A stretch of DNA of 53,532 nt from an uncultured Bacillota bacterium (GCA_902493275.1 CABUOQ010000011.1:1-53532), one strand, 5' to 3'. Shown: positions 44,426 to 52,620, counted from the first letter of the stretch. Numbers and translations: made by a program. Notes: a model not told the origin generated them from the sequence alone.

Positions 44426-45319
44426 ATGTTTAAAGAATTTACAATTACATCTAAAGATGAACAAGTTTTAAAAGGCAATTCTTGGATTATTGAAAATCCA
44501 ATAGGAATGGTTGTTATTGCTCATGGCATGGCTGAGCATAGTTTAAGATACGAGCCATTTGCTTTGTTTTTAAATTCTAATGGTTATAATGTGTACATGG
44601 TAGATCATATCGGACATGGCAAAAATCAATATTTAGGTCAAGGAGTGTGGCCTAGACATGGATTTGATGATTGTGTTGACAATTTAAATGTTTTAATCGA
44701 TTCATTAAAAGAATATTGTTTACCAACTTATTTAATGGGACATTCCATGGGGTCTTTTATTTCTCAAGCGTATATGGAAAGATATAATCCATCTCATGTA
44801 AAAAAAGTTGTATTAATTGGTTCTTCAGGTCCCCAAGCAATTTACAAACTTGGTAGTATAGTTACAAAATTACACGCTATAGGAAAAGATGGCACAAAAA
44901 GATCACCATTTTTAAATAGGATAACATTTTCATCTTATAACAAAAAAATTGATAACCCAAAGACAGAATTTGACTGGGTGTGCGCCAACGAAAAAGAACT
45001 TGAAAAATATATTAAAGACGATGATTGTGGATTTGTTCCATCAATAAATTTCTTTGTCTCATTTACAGAGAACTTAGCAAAATTACACAAAAAGAAGAAT
45101 TTATTAAAAATTAATAAAGAAAGACCAATATTATTAGTGGCAGGAAAAGAAGATCCTGTTGGTCAATACGCTAAAGGCGTTGAAAAACTTAATAAAATTT
45201 ATAAAAAATTAGGTATAGATTCTGATATGATAATTTATCCAAATATGCGACATGAAATTTTAAATGAAGTCAATAATAAAGATGTATATATGGATATTTT
45301 AAATTTCATAAAAAAGTAA
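44426..45319 (+). CDS. alpha/beta hydrolase, lysophospholipase/monoacylglycerol lipase type
   Basis: A 297-residue serine hydrolase of the PldB/monoglyceride lipase group. Oxyanion motif VIAHGMAEHSLRYEPFA, the VDHIGHG stretch, the nucleophile elbow MGHSMGSF, an aspartate in AGKEDPVG and the catalytic histidine in MRHEILNE are all in place. The start at 44426 follows AAAGGAGA. No signal peptide, so it acts in the cytoplasm, probably on monoacylglycerols or lysophospholipids. Monocistronic. Confidence 0.87.
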   Translation: MFKEFTITSKDEQVLKGNSWIIENPIGMVVIAHGMAEHSLRYEPFALFLNSNGYNVYMVDHIGHGKNQYLGQGVWPRHGFDDCVDNLNVLIDSLKEYCLPTYLMGHSMGSFISQAYMERYNPSHVKKVVLIGSSGPQAIYKLGSIVTKLHAIGKDGTKRSPFLNRITFSSYNKKIDNPKTEFDWVCANEKELEKYIKDDDCGFVPSINFFVSFTENLAKLHKKKNLLKINKERPILLVAGKEDPVGQYAKGVEKLNKIYKKLGIDSDMIIYPNMRHEILNEVNNKDVYMDILNFIKK

Positions 45320-45432
45320 AACGCTTACATATATAAAAATATAATATTTATATATAAAAAAATAATATACAATTGATAAAATTTGGCGAAAATGTAATAA
45401 TTATTAAGATTAAGGAGTAAAAGGAGGAATAA

Positions 45433-46731
45433 ATGAAAATTACAGTTATCGGAATTGGATTTACAGGTTTAGTAAATGCAATTGGTTTTGCTGCAAAAGG
45501 CCATGAAGTATTTGCATTAGATCCTGACAAAAAGAAAATTGCCGCCTTACGTCGAAATGAAACAAATATTATTGAGTATAAATTACAAGAAGAATTAGAG
45601 AAAAACGCAGATAGAATTAGATTCACTTCAGAATTTAGAGATGCTGTTTATGGAGCACATGTTTTGGTTATTTGTAATGAGGTTTACGAAAAAGAACCAG
45701 GAAAATGTGATTTAACTGGATTTTTTATTACGCTAAAAGAATGCTGTCGTCATATTCAAAATGAAGTTGTTGTGGTTATTAGATCCACAGTTCCTGTTGG
45801 AACAAATAGCGAAGTAAAAGACTTTATGTCTAATTTAACAAACCATAAATATAATATTCACGTTGTTTCTAACCCAGTATTTATTTCGCAAGGTACTGCA
45901 ATGAAAGATATGTTACAACCAGCAAGAATTGTTGTTGGCTTAACATCTAGAACTGCTCAATTAACAATGAAAGAATTATATGCAGGATTTGATTGTCCTT
46001 TACTAGTGGTTTCTCCAGAATCTGCAGAGTTAATAAAATATGCTTCTAACGCATATTTAGCTGTAAAGGTATCATACATTAATGAAATTGCTGATATTTG
46101 TGAACATATGAATGCTGATATTCAAGAAGTAAGTGTTGGTATTGGTTTAGATCCACGTATTGGACCAAAGTATTTATCATCTGGTATCGGTTTTGGAGGG
46201 CCTTGGTTAACACAAGATACGAGAGTGTTAATGCAAACAGCAAAAGATAAAGGTGTTAAACTAAGAGTATTGGATGCTGCAATGAGGGCAAATGAAAGAA
46301 GACCATCAAGATTAATAAAGAAATTAAAACAAGTATTTGGTGAGGATATTTCTACTAAGAGATTTGCGGTTTTAGGATTGTCTTATAAAGGAAATACCGA
46401 TGATATTAGACAATCTCCTGCTAATAAAGTTGTTGATGAATTAATTAAAGAAAATTGTCGTATTGTTGCTTATGATTCTACTGCGACATCGGCATTTAGA
46501 AAAAAGATGAAAACCGATCCAAGAATTGCATATGCTAATACTTTAGATGAGGCATTAAAAACATGTGATGCGGCTATATTCTTAAATGAATCCAAAGAAT
46601 TTAAAGCTTTAACAAATGATGAAATTGTTGAATACATGAAACGACCTATCGTTTTCGATTTTAAAGGCGTATTAAACCCATATGTCTTAAAAGATGTTGA
46701 GTATTACGCAATTGGTAAAAATAGAAATTAG
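45433..46731 (+). CDS. UDP-glucose/GDP-mannose dehydrogenase family protein lacking the catalytic cysteine
   Basis: A 432-residue homologue of UDP-glucose 6-dehydrogenase. The NAD domain opens with ITVIGIGFTGLVNAIGFAAKG. The central helix keeps the catalytic lysine and asparagine region in SAELIKYASNAYLAVK and FINE-like YINEIAD. The C-terminal domain has LGLSYKGNTDDIRQSP. In place of the nucleophile motif GFGGSCFPKD the protein has GFGGPWLTQD, with tryptophan where cysteine should be, so the normal two-step oxidation to a uronic acid looks impossible. Ribosome-binding site AAGGAGG; TTGATA-16-TAATAA at 45373-45400 may be its promoter. It is intact and probably has a changed activity. Confidence 0.85.
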   Translation: MKITVIGIGFTGLVNAIGFAAKGHEVFALDPDKKKIAALRRNETNIIEYKLQEELEKNADRIRFTSEFRDAVYGAHVLVICNEVYEKEPGKCDLTGFFITLKECCRHIQNEVVVVIRSTVPVGTNSEVKDFMSNLTNHKYNIHVVSNPVFISQGTAMKDMLQPARIVVGLTSRTAQLTMKELYAGFDCPLLVVSPESAELIKYASNAYLAVKVSYINEIADICEHMNADIQEVSVGIGLDPRIGPKYLSSGIGFGGPWLTQDTRVLMQTAKDKGVKLRVLDAAMRANERRPSRLIKKLKQVFGEDISTKRFAVLGLSYKGNTDDIRQSPANKVVDELIKENCRIVAYDSTATSAFRKKMKTDPRIAYANTLDEALKTCDAAIFLNESKEFKALTNDEIVEYMKRPIVFDFKGVLNPYVLKDVEYYAIGKNRN

Positions 46732-46768
46732 ATTTATTAATTATTGAGTATATATAAATAGTTAAATT

Positions 46769-46806
46769 ACGCCGAGAAAGATTTAAAATTTTTCTTGGCG
46801 TTTTTT
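46769..46806 (+). terminator. terminator after the dehydrogenase gene
   Basis: ACGCCGAGAAA (46769-46779) / TTTCTTGGCGT (46791-46801), 11 pairs with one G-U, 11-nt loop, T-tract to 46806. Confidence 0.85.
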
Positions 46807-46884
46807 ATAAAGAAAAAATAGATTCTAAAAGCATAATCCTATTTTAAAAGTATTTGAAAGTTTTTTATATAAGGCAAGATGATA

Positions 46885-46903
46885 ATGCTACGCTACGTAG
46901 CAT
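46885..46903. promoter_or_regulatory. inverted repeat, possible operator of the XRE gene
   Basis: ATGCTACG-CTA-CGTAGCAT, an 8-bp inverted repeat that also contains the palindrome GCTACGTAGC. It is GC-richer than its surroundings and lies about 30 bp before the -35 box of the XRE regulator gene. Confidence 0.45.
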
Positions 46904-46931
46904 AAAATTAGGAAATGTCATTTTTGCTTGC

Positions 46932-46960
46932 TTGTAATATAAAATAGACTTTTCTATACT
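46932..46960 (+). promoter_or_regulatory. promoter of the XRE regulator gene
   Basis: TTGTAA (46932-46937), 17-nt spacer, TATACT (46955-46960), 29 bp before the ATG. Confidence 0.7.
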
Positions 46961-46989
46961 ATGTTTATCAAGCCTAGGAGGTTAGAATA

Positions 46990-47889
46990 ATGACATTTGC
47001 AGAAAAATTGAAATCTATTCGTAAGCAGTCAGAAATGTCACAAGAGCAACTTGCGGAAAAATTAGGTGTATCAAGACAAGCAGTCACAAAATGGGAAACA
47101 GATGCAGGTATTCCCGATATTGAAAATATCAAGGCTATTTCATCTTTATTTGATATCTCTATTGATGAATTGCTTTCTAATAACAAAGGAACTAAAACAA
47201 CAGATAGTTATCTTTTTGAAAGTGTTACAGAATACGATATTGATGAACCAAAACGATATGATATGAAATTTGGTGGTGCAAAGAGTTTATTTTTATCCGG
47301 ATATGAAGGCGAAAAAATTCGTATTCGTTTAGTATCTAATACCATTTCTAAATTACAAAACGATTTTAAAGTAAAAATCGATGATATTCGAAAAAGAATT
47401 GATATTGATGTAAATCGTAATAATAGTGTATCTGAAGCTATGGCAAAAGAAGCAGTAAGTATTTTTGTTCAAATCCCTTCACCATATGTTGGAAAAATTG
47501 AATGTGCGGTTAACACGGAAACCATAAAAGTACAAGCTTTAAATTGTGATAGCATAGAGTTAGACGTAAAAACTCCAAATATTATTTTGAAAGATGTTTC
47601 TAGTAAAGTAGAAATAAATTGTAATTTAGATATGAAAGTCATTTGTTATTCTTTAAACGGAGAAATAGATATCAATCAATTATCAGCAACCTCAAGAATT
47701 TATATCCCAGAGAATACTGATTTTACAGCAGTTAAGAAAGGCTTACATACAAGCATTTCTTATGAAAAAGATGGAAAAAAGGCTGAACGATTTGATACGC
47801 CAGATTCCAAAAATATTATTGAGCTGAATGGTAGAAAAAGTGAACTTATCATCTGTGCTTTTAAAAATGAACAAAATGGAGAGGTATAA
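46990..47889 (+). CDS. XRE-type regulator with C-terminal beta-rich domain
   Basis: A 299-residue protein. Residues about 5-60 are a Cro/C1-type helix-turn-helix (MSQEQLAEKLGVSRQAVTKWE). Residues about 90-290 alternate short beta strands (IELDVKTPNIILKDVSSKVEINCNL), like the DUF4097 adhesin-like beta-helix usually found outside the cell; here there is no membrane segment between the domains, so it should be cytoplasmic. The combination suggests a sensor fused to a DNA-binding head. Ribosome-binding site TAGGAGG. The 126 bp after it contain no gene I can support before the terminator. Confidence 0.85.
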   Translation: MTFAEKLKSIRKQSEMSQEQLAEKLGVSRQAVTKWETDAGIPDIENIKAISSLFDISIDELLSNNKGTKTTDSYLFESVTEYDIDEPKRYDMKFGGAKSLFLSGYEGEKIRIRLVSNTISKLQNDFKVKIDDIRKRIDIDVNRNNSVSEAMAKEAVSIFVQIPSPYVGKIECAVNTETIKVQALNCDSIELDVKTPNIILKDVSSKVEINCNLDMKVICYSLNGEIDINQLSATSRIYIPENTDFTAVKKGLHTSISYEKDGKKAERFDTPDSKNIIELNGRKSELIICAFKNEQNGEV

Positions 47890-48015
47890 ATATCGACATT
47901 AAGGTTTATATTCTACATGGATATTTTGGATAAATGGTAAATATCATATTGTGTATTTGTTTGATTATAAAGAAGAAAAAAAATTTAAAATTAATTTATC
48001 TTATAAAAACATAAT

Positions 48016-48065
48016 AAAAAAGAGGCTCTTAAAGACCTTATATAGGTTTTTATTCCTCTTTTTTT
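48016..48065. terminator. bidirectional terminator between the XRE and DUF1189-like genes
   Basis: AAAAAAGAGG (48016-48025) pairs with CCTCTTTTTT (48055-48064); an inner ACCT/AGGT stem lies within the loop. A-tract before and T-tract after make it work on both strands. Confidence 0.75.
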
Positions 48066-48083
48066 AATTATTAATTAATCAAA

Positions 48084-49154
48084 TTATTTTCTAATTGCTC
48101 CACCTGAATTACTTGCAGGAGAAGTTGCTTTCATAATTAACCAAGTTGATCTTAATCCTATACATACAATAAATGACACTGCTTGAGTTGAAGGTATTAA
48201 TAATCCTAGCAATAATCCAATTAAAGATGGTGATAAAGAAGCGAAGGAAATCATTTTGAGTGATTGCAAGAAAGAGTATTTTCTAATTGAAGATTTTAAT
48301 CTTGAAAGTAAAAACGCTGTTAAAGACATAACTATGATAATTAAGAAATTGATTCCGCTATAGACAAGTGTGACGTTTATAGCTGCTTTATTTCTTGGAG
48401 CTTCATACGCTTTGTCTAAAAAATCTACCCAAAGATCATAAGATTTTTCAATAGCTTCACTATGAGATAATGATTTATCATAGAAAGAAGAAATTTGAGA
48501 GCATTTTCCTTCAACTTTATCAAAAGTTCCAATCATTGTACCTTTTGTAGATGCATCAGTTACTATTTCTATTACACCCTTATCATCTTCTTTATATGTT
48601 ACTTTTGCGGAACCTTCATATACATATAGATGGAATTCGGATTTAGTAAAAATCATCATTGAGTGAACATAACTTTGAAAATGATCAGATTCAAGTGAAC
48701 TATCTGGCTCTTTTGCAATTTTATCTAACAATGATAAATCTTTCTTTACTCGGTTTAATTCATTTGTATAATTTTTATCAGTTGATGTCAAAGGGACGTA
48801 AATGGTATTCATTAACCAAGTTCCATCATCTGTGGCAACTTTAATAGGTTCAGTATAATCTTTGTCATCTTTTGTCATTGAGAATTGTTTGTTCTTAACA
48901 GAAGCCTCAACTCCCTCTAAATTAGATAATTGATAAGATAATTGTTTTACAGATAAGTCTAAACTATAGTTTGTAGATGCTGTTAAAACATTTGATCCTT
49001 TTACGTTCATATAGGAGACGGTAACAGGGACTATAGCAATTACAAGTGATAAGATAAAAATTATTATAGCTAACCACCAAGGTCTCTTTTTAGACTCGTC
49101 AATTATTTTTTGGTTTGAAAATAGTGATGAAAATATAAATTTGATAGAGTTCAT
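48084..49154 (-). CDS. membrane protein, possibly DUF1189-like
   Basis: A 356-residue protein: a cytoplasmic N-terminus, one membrane segment (about residues 28-50), a roughly 210-residue outer domain rich in Ser, Asp, Lys and Thr, and three to four membrane segments at the C-terminus. The start MNSIKFIFSSLFSNQKI and topology recall DUF1189 proteins near maltodextrin genes, but the match is weak. ATG 49154 is chosen over a GTG at 49187; AAAGGA lies 12 nt upstream. Function unknown. Confidence 0.55.
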   Translation of the reverse strand: MNSIKFIFSSLFSNQKIIDESKKRPWWLAIIIFILSLVIAIVPVTVSYMNVKGSNVLTASTNYSLDLSVKQLSYQLSNLEGVEASVKNKQFSMTKDDKDYTEPIKVATDDGTWLMNTIYVPLTSTDKNYTNELNRVKKDLSLLDKIAKEPDSSLESDHFQSYVHSMMIFTKSEFHLYVYEGSAKVTYKEDDKGVIEIVTDASTKGTMIGTFDKVEGKCSQISSFYDKSLSHSEAIEKSYDLWVDFLDKAYEAPRNKAAINVTLVYSGINFLIIIVMSLTAFLLSRLKSSIRKYSFLQSLKMISFASLSPSLIGLLLGLLIPSTQAVSFIVCIGLRSTWLIMKATSPASNSGGAIRK

Positions 49155-49317
49155 TATTTTGACATTCCTTTCTTGATAATAATACACTTATTTAGCGCTT
49201 ATTTCAAACGAAATGATAATACTTTAAAATCATTATTAAAAAGACCTGAGACAATACTATTCTTATAAAAAAAATGTTTCTTTTAATTTCTCTTTAAATT
49301 TAGCATAAAAATATATG

Positions 49318-49346
49318 TTGCTTATTTTTGCAATATCATTTAAAAT
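49318..49346 (+). promoter_or_regulatory. promoter of the BusR-like gene
   Basis: TTGCTT (49318-49323), 17-nt spacer, TAAAAT (49341-49346), 27 bp before the ATG. Confidence 0.6.
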
Positions 49347-49372
49347 ATATATTATGAAAGGAATAATAAATT

Positions 49373-50008
49373 ATGGATAATACTTTACCTAGATACGTGA
49401 AAATAGCACACGATATTTGTTCTAAAATTTTAAGTGGAGAATTTAAAGAAGGCGATATTTTAAAAGGACGTTCAGTTTTAGCTTCAATGTACAATGTTTC
49501 ACCGGAAACTATTCGTAAATCGATAACTATTTTGGCTCATGAAGGAATTTTAGAAGTAAAACATGGTGTGGGAATATTTGTTGATTCAGTTGTTAGAGCA
49601 AAACAATATGCTGACAAATGGGAAGCAAAAACAACTGTAGATGACCAATTTAAAAGAGTAAATGATTTAATTAATCAAGCGAATAAAATCAATACAGAAT
49701 TGCAAGATGCTGTTAAAGAAATGATAGATAATTTTAAATATCAAACAGATGAAGCGATAGTATTTCAAAAGGCTACCATACCAGATAATTGTTGGTTAAA
49801 TAATAAGACGATTGGTGAAGTTTATTTTTGGAATTATACCGAGGCTACTATCGTTGCTGTAATTAATAAGGAAGGTGTCATTCAAGCATCACCTGGACCT
49901 GATTTTCCATTACATGATGGGGATATCTTGATTTTAGTGGGAAAAGATAAGATTTCTTTTGACCGGGTAGTAAGCTTTATTGCATATGGTATTAGTGACG
50001 AAGATTAA
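49373..50008 (+). CDS. GntR-type regulator with RCK_C domain (BusR-like)
   Basis: A 211-residue regulator. Residues 1-70 are a GntR winged helix (ISSxxL-like IHDICSKILSGEFKEGD region, VSPETIRKSITILAHEGILEVKHGVGIFV). Residues about 85-125 look like a coiled coil. Residues about 130-205 are a TrkA_C/RCK_C domain ending FPLHDGDILILVGK. This is the domain order of BusR, the cyclic-di-AMP-responsive repressor of the betaine transporter BusAB in lactic acid bacteria. No transporter is adjacent, so the target is elsewhere. It shares TTAA (50005-50008) as stop codon with the convergent glutamine synthetase gene. Confidence 0.85.
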   Translation: MDNTLPRYVKIAHDICSKILSGEFKEGDILKGRSVLASMYNVSPETIRKSITILAHEGILEVKHGVGIFVDSVVRAKQYADKWEAKTTVDDQFKRVNDLINQANKINTELQDAVKEMIDNFKYQTDEAIVFQKATIPDNCWLNNKTIGEVYFWNYTEATIVAVINKEGVIQASPGPDFPLHDGDILILVGKDKISFDRVVSFIAYGISDED

Positions 50009-51240
50009 ATAGTGTTCTTTTCGTGGGCTAATATATATAAAGTCAGATAGCTTTCACTTAAGTTATCTTTAATAAATTTTGAATTAATTGCCTCTTGTTG
50101 AGCATTTAATAGATTTAATGGCAAAAGGAGAAGATTGGAGAAATCTTTCTCCTTTTTTGGATCTAATGGCGAATATTTTGTAAGTTTTAATTTAACACCA
50201 TCTAGTCCTGCTTGAATCAATAAGTACGTATATACATATGGAGAGAGAAAATGGTCAGGATTACGAATTTCAATTCTTTTTTTAGAGATAGTTGATTTAG
50301 GTATTCTTATCATAGCAGAACGATTATATAAGCCGTATGATATGTATCTTGGAGCTTCGATTCCATCACTCAATCTCAAATATGAATTATTTATGGTATT
50401 TGCAAAGTAGTTAATTTCTTTGGCGTGATCTAAAATGCCGTTAATAAAATATTGGGCATATTCAGATATAAAAGTATCATCAGCAAAAAGATTGTTGTTT
50501 TCTTCATCTTTTAAAGATAAATTCATATGCAATCCATTGCCAGCTAAACCAGTTTTTAGCTTTGGTAAAAATGAAGCGCGTAGAGAGTGACGCTTAGCTA
50601 TTTTATCAATAGCATCTTTTATTATAACCATGTTTTCAATTGTTTTTATTGGTTCGCTATAGTTATAAGAAATCTCATATTGTGAAGGACCAACTTCATG
50701 ATGAAATGCTCTAACATCAATTCCCATTTTTTCTAGAGTTGAAATTATTTCATGAATGCATTTCTCACATTTTTCATCCCCGATTTCAAAATAAGTTGCA
50801 TGGTCAATAAAATTTCCAGAACCATCTAATAAATAAAATTCTATCTCAACACCTAAATTAAAATATAATCCTTGTGTTTTTAAGTAATTTAAACGATTTT
50901 TTAAAATATATCTGCCATCATTTTTATAGGGTACAGAACTATTTTCATATAAATCGCAAAATATATTTAAAGTTGGTTCTTGTTGATCAAGGTATCGTAA
51001 TATACACATTGAAGAAAAATCTGGATGTAAATATAAATCAGAGTCAGTATCATTTTTTAAACAGGTTATTGAGGAACCATCAAATGATATTTCATTATTA
51101 TATATTTCATCTTTTCTTTTCACGGGTAAAGTCACAAATCTTATATTTGAAAGTAAATCCAAGAAAGAAAGACGAATATATTGAATATCATGTAGTTTAA
51201 GATACATTTCAAATTCTTGTTTTGTAATAGAAATAGACAT
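50005..51240 (-). CDS. glnA: glutamine synthetase, type I (diverged)
   Basis: A 411-residue enzyme, somewhat shorter than the usual ~445. Catalytic elements are kept: FDGSS, VEIEFYLLD (metal glutamates), EVGPSQYEI, GNGLHMNLSL (for GSGMHxHxSL), NSYLRLSDGIEAP (for NSYKRLVPGYEAP), NRSAMIRIP and RIEIRNPD. The changed phosphate/glutamate loop and the absence of an adenylylation tyrosine fit a GSI-alpha-like or specialised family member; a gamma-glutamylamine ligase cannot be excluded, and a polyamine operon exists in this window. Its AAAAGGAG ribosome-binding site, 8 nt from the ATG, lies inside a terminator-like hairpin. No glnR is adjacent. Confidence 0.82.
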   Translation of the reverse strand: MSISITKQEFEMYLKLHDIQYIRLSFLDLLSNIRFVTLPVKRKDEIYNNEISFDGSSITCLKNDTDSDLYLHPDFSSMCILRYLDQQEPTLNIFCDLYENSSVPYKNDGRYILKNRLNYLKTQGLYFNLGVEIEFYLLDGSGNFIDHATYFEIGDEKCEKCIHEIISTLEKMGIDVRAFHHEVGPSQYEISYNYSEPIKTIENMVIIKDAIDKIAKRHSLRASFLPKLKTGLAGNGLHMNLSLKDEENNNLFADDTFISEYAQYFINGILDHAKEINYFANTINNSYLRLSDGIEAPRYISYGLYNRSAMIRIPKSTISKKRIEIRNPDHFLSPYVYTYLLIQAGLDGVKLKLTKYSPLDPKKEKDFSNLLLLPLNLLNAQQEAINSKFIKDNLSESYLTLYILAHEKNTI

Positions 51241-51283
51241 AAAAAAATCTCCTTTTTACAATATATGTAGAAAAAAGAGATTT
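51241..51283 (-). promoter_or_regulatory. terminator-like hairpin enclosing the glutamine synthetase ribosome-binding site
   Basis: On the minus strand AAATCTC (51283-51277) pairs with GAGATTT (51251-51245). Between them T-rich and A-rich stretches and TACA/TGTA (51269-51266 with 51260-51257) extend the stem with one or two bulges. It is followed by a run of T ending at the A of the glnA ATG (51240). The right arm contains AAAAGGAG, the ribosome-binding site of glnA. The left arm starts at the last base of the upstream methyltransferase stop codon. Confidence 0.7.
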
Positions 51284-51999
51284 TATTTTTTTATTTGCTT
51301 ATTAACTTCATATAATGCTATTCCCACTGCTGTTGGAAGATTTAAAGAATCTATCTCATTATTATGTTTTATAATTATCGAGTTGTCATCTAAATATTCT
51401 ATTGGCAATCCTGAAGATTCATTTCCAAATACTAAAGTTAGTAATTCGTCTTTGAAATTGTAATCTTGTAATTCTTTTTGCGCTTGGAGCATAAAAGAAT
51501 GTAAAGTATGCGAAGGGTATTTCTTCTTGTATTCTTCAATAGAATTGAAATATACTATGTTGCAATGAAAAAAAGCACCCATGGCTGCGCGTAAGACTTT
51601 AGGGTCGAATATATCAATAGCGGGACGGATGATAGCTATATTTTTAAATCCGAATCCTAATGCGCTCCGAATTATAGTCCCGAAATTGCCCATGTTCATT
51701 GGATTAACTAATAATATATGATTTTGGCTATCATCCAATTGCATTTGATATTTATTAAAAATAGCTAAAACATAACAATTCTCTTTTTGGGATAATTTTG
51801 AAATTAACTTATCGTTTATACTCATCTCACAATTTTGACGAAGAGAATTTAAAATATTTATCACATCTTGGTTTTGAAAAGAAGAATGTAAAATAATTTT
51901 TAATACATCATTGGAGTGATTCTTTAACAATTCTATTGTTGGGAAAGCTCCTAAAGTATATGAATAAAATGCATCTTTTTTATAAGTTTTAATTTCCAT
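51283..51999 (-). CDS. SpoU/TrmH-family RNA 2'-O-methyltransferase
   Basis: A 238-residue SPOUT enzyme. The three family motifs are seen in order: NPMNMGNFGTIIRSALGFG, LVFGNESSGLP and LNLPTAVGIALYEV. The first ~90 residues form a small substrate-binding domain. It would methylate a ribose in rRNA or tRNA; the exact site is unknown. There is no Shine-Dalgarno sequence: TATAAT ends exactly 6 nt before the ATG, suggesting a leaderless mRNA. It is followed by the hairpin leading into glnA. Confidence 0.9.
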   Translation of the reverse strand: MEIKTYKKDAFYSYTLGAFPTIELLKNHSNDVLKIILHSSFQNQDVINILNSLRQNCEMSINDKLISKLSQKENCYVLAIFNKYQMQLDDSQNHILLVNPMNMGNFGTIIRSALGFGFKNIAIIRPAIDIFDPKVLRAAMGAFFHCNIVYFNSIEEYKKKYPSHTLHSFMLQAQKELQDYNFKDELLTLVFGNESSGLPIEYLDDNSIIIKHNNEIDSLNLPTAVGIALYEVNKQIKK

Positions 52000-52032
52000 A
52001 AATATATTATAGATTAAAAAACTATAATCGCA

Positions 52033-52338
52033 TTATCTAAGTTCAATTTTTTTAATTTTTTGTATATTAATGTTTCGTGTGTTGATACTAATAATGTTAT
52101 TTCTTGTATCTAATTTTGTAATTTTTCCTTCAACATGCTTTAATGAATTATCGAAATAATATATTCGCATGTGATAATTTAAACAATTATTTAAAATATA
52201 ATTAATTTCTTCTTTTTGTTCTTCGCTAAGAGTTTGTTCTATCTCAGATTTTCTTTTAGCAATTAATTTTTGCAAGAAATTTTCTCCTGTTGTTAAAGAT
52301 GATAAAGAAGTTCTTTTTATGCTATTTTGATTGTTCAT
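52033..52338 (-). CDS. YolD-like domain protein
   Basis: A 101-residue protein. The C-terminal half (YHMRIYYFDNSLKHVEGKI then ITKLDTRNNIISI and IQKIKKIEL) resembles the YolD-like family (PF08863), small proteins often beside UmuC-type DNA polymerases in Firmicutes; no polymerase gene is in this window. The start at 52338 has GGAGGG 8 nt upstream. It precedes the methyltransferase by 33 bp on the same strand. Confidence 0.65.
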   Translation of the reverse strand: MNNQNSIKRTSLSSLTTGENFLQKLIAKRKSEIEQTLSEEQKEEINYILNNCLNYHMRIYYFDNSLKHVEGKITKLDTRNNIISINTRNINIQKIKKIELR

Positions 52339-52541
52339 AATTAATCCCTCCGTCAATTAATTTGCTTCTTAATAGAATTATTCTCTTAAATTAATTTTGT
52401 AAACATAGAAAATATTACTTTTATAAAAGCATAATTAAAATTGGCATCACCATTTTGGTTTTGCTTCTAAATATTTAATTTAATTAATCCCTATGTGATT
52501 AAATATTAATATGGATTTTTGAGAAAATAAATATGAAAATG

Positions 52542-52568
52542 ATGTAAATGTTTTTAATGAATTTACAT
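52542..52568. promoter_or_regulatory. inverted repeat before the thioesterase promoter
   Basis: Perfect 8-bp inverted repeat ATGTAAAT (52542-52549) / ATTTACAT (52561-52568) with 11-bp spacer, ending 5 bp before the -35 box. Possible regulator site. The rest of the 282-bp gap from 52339 is plain AT-rich DNA. Confidence 0.4.
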
Positions 52569-52573
52569 AAATA

Positions 52574-52602
52574 TTGCAACTAAATTTCTACTAGATTAAA
52601 AT
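52574..52602 (+). promoter_or_regulatory. promoter of the thioesterase gene
   Basis: TTGCAA (52574-52579), 17-nt spacer, TAAAAT (52597-52602), 18 bp before the ATG. Confidence 0.65.
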
Positions 52603-52620
52603 AACTAATAGGGAAAAAAT

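Noticed and set aside
47890..48015. Remnant of a membrane-protein gene after the XRE regulator
   Set aside because: Short open stretches without start codon, ribosome-binding site or recognisable motif; stops interrupt the frames.
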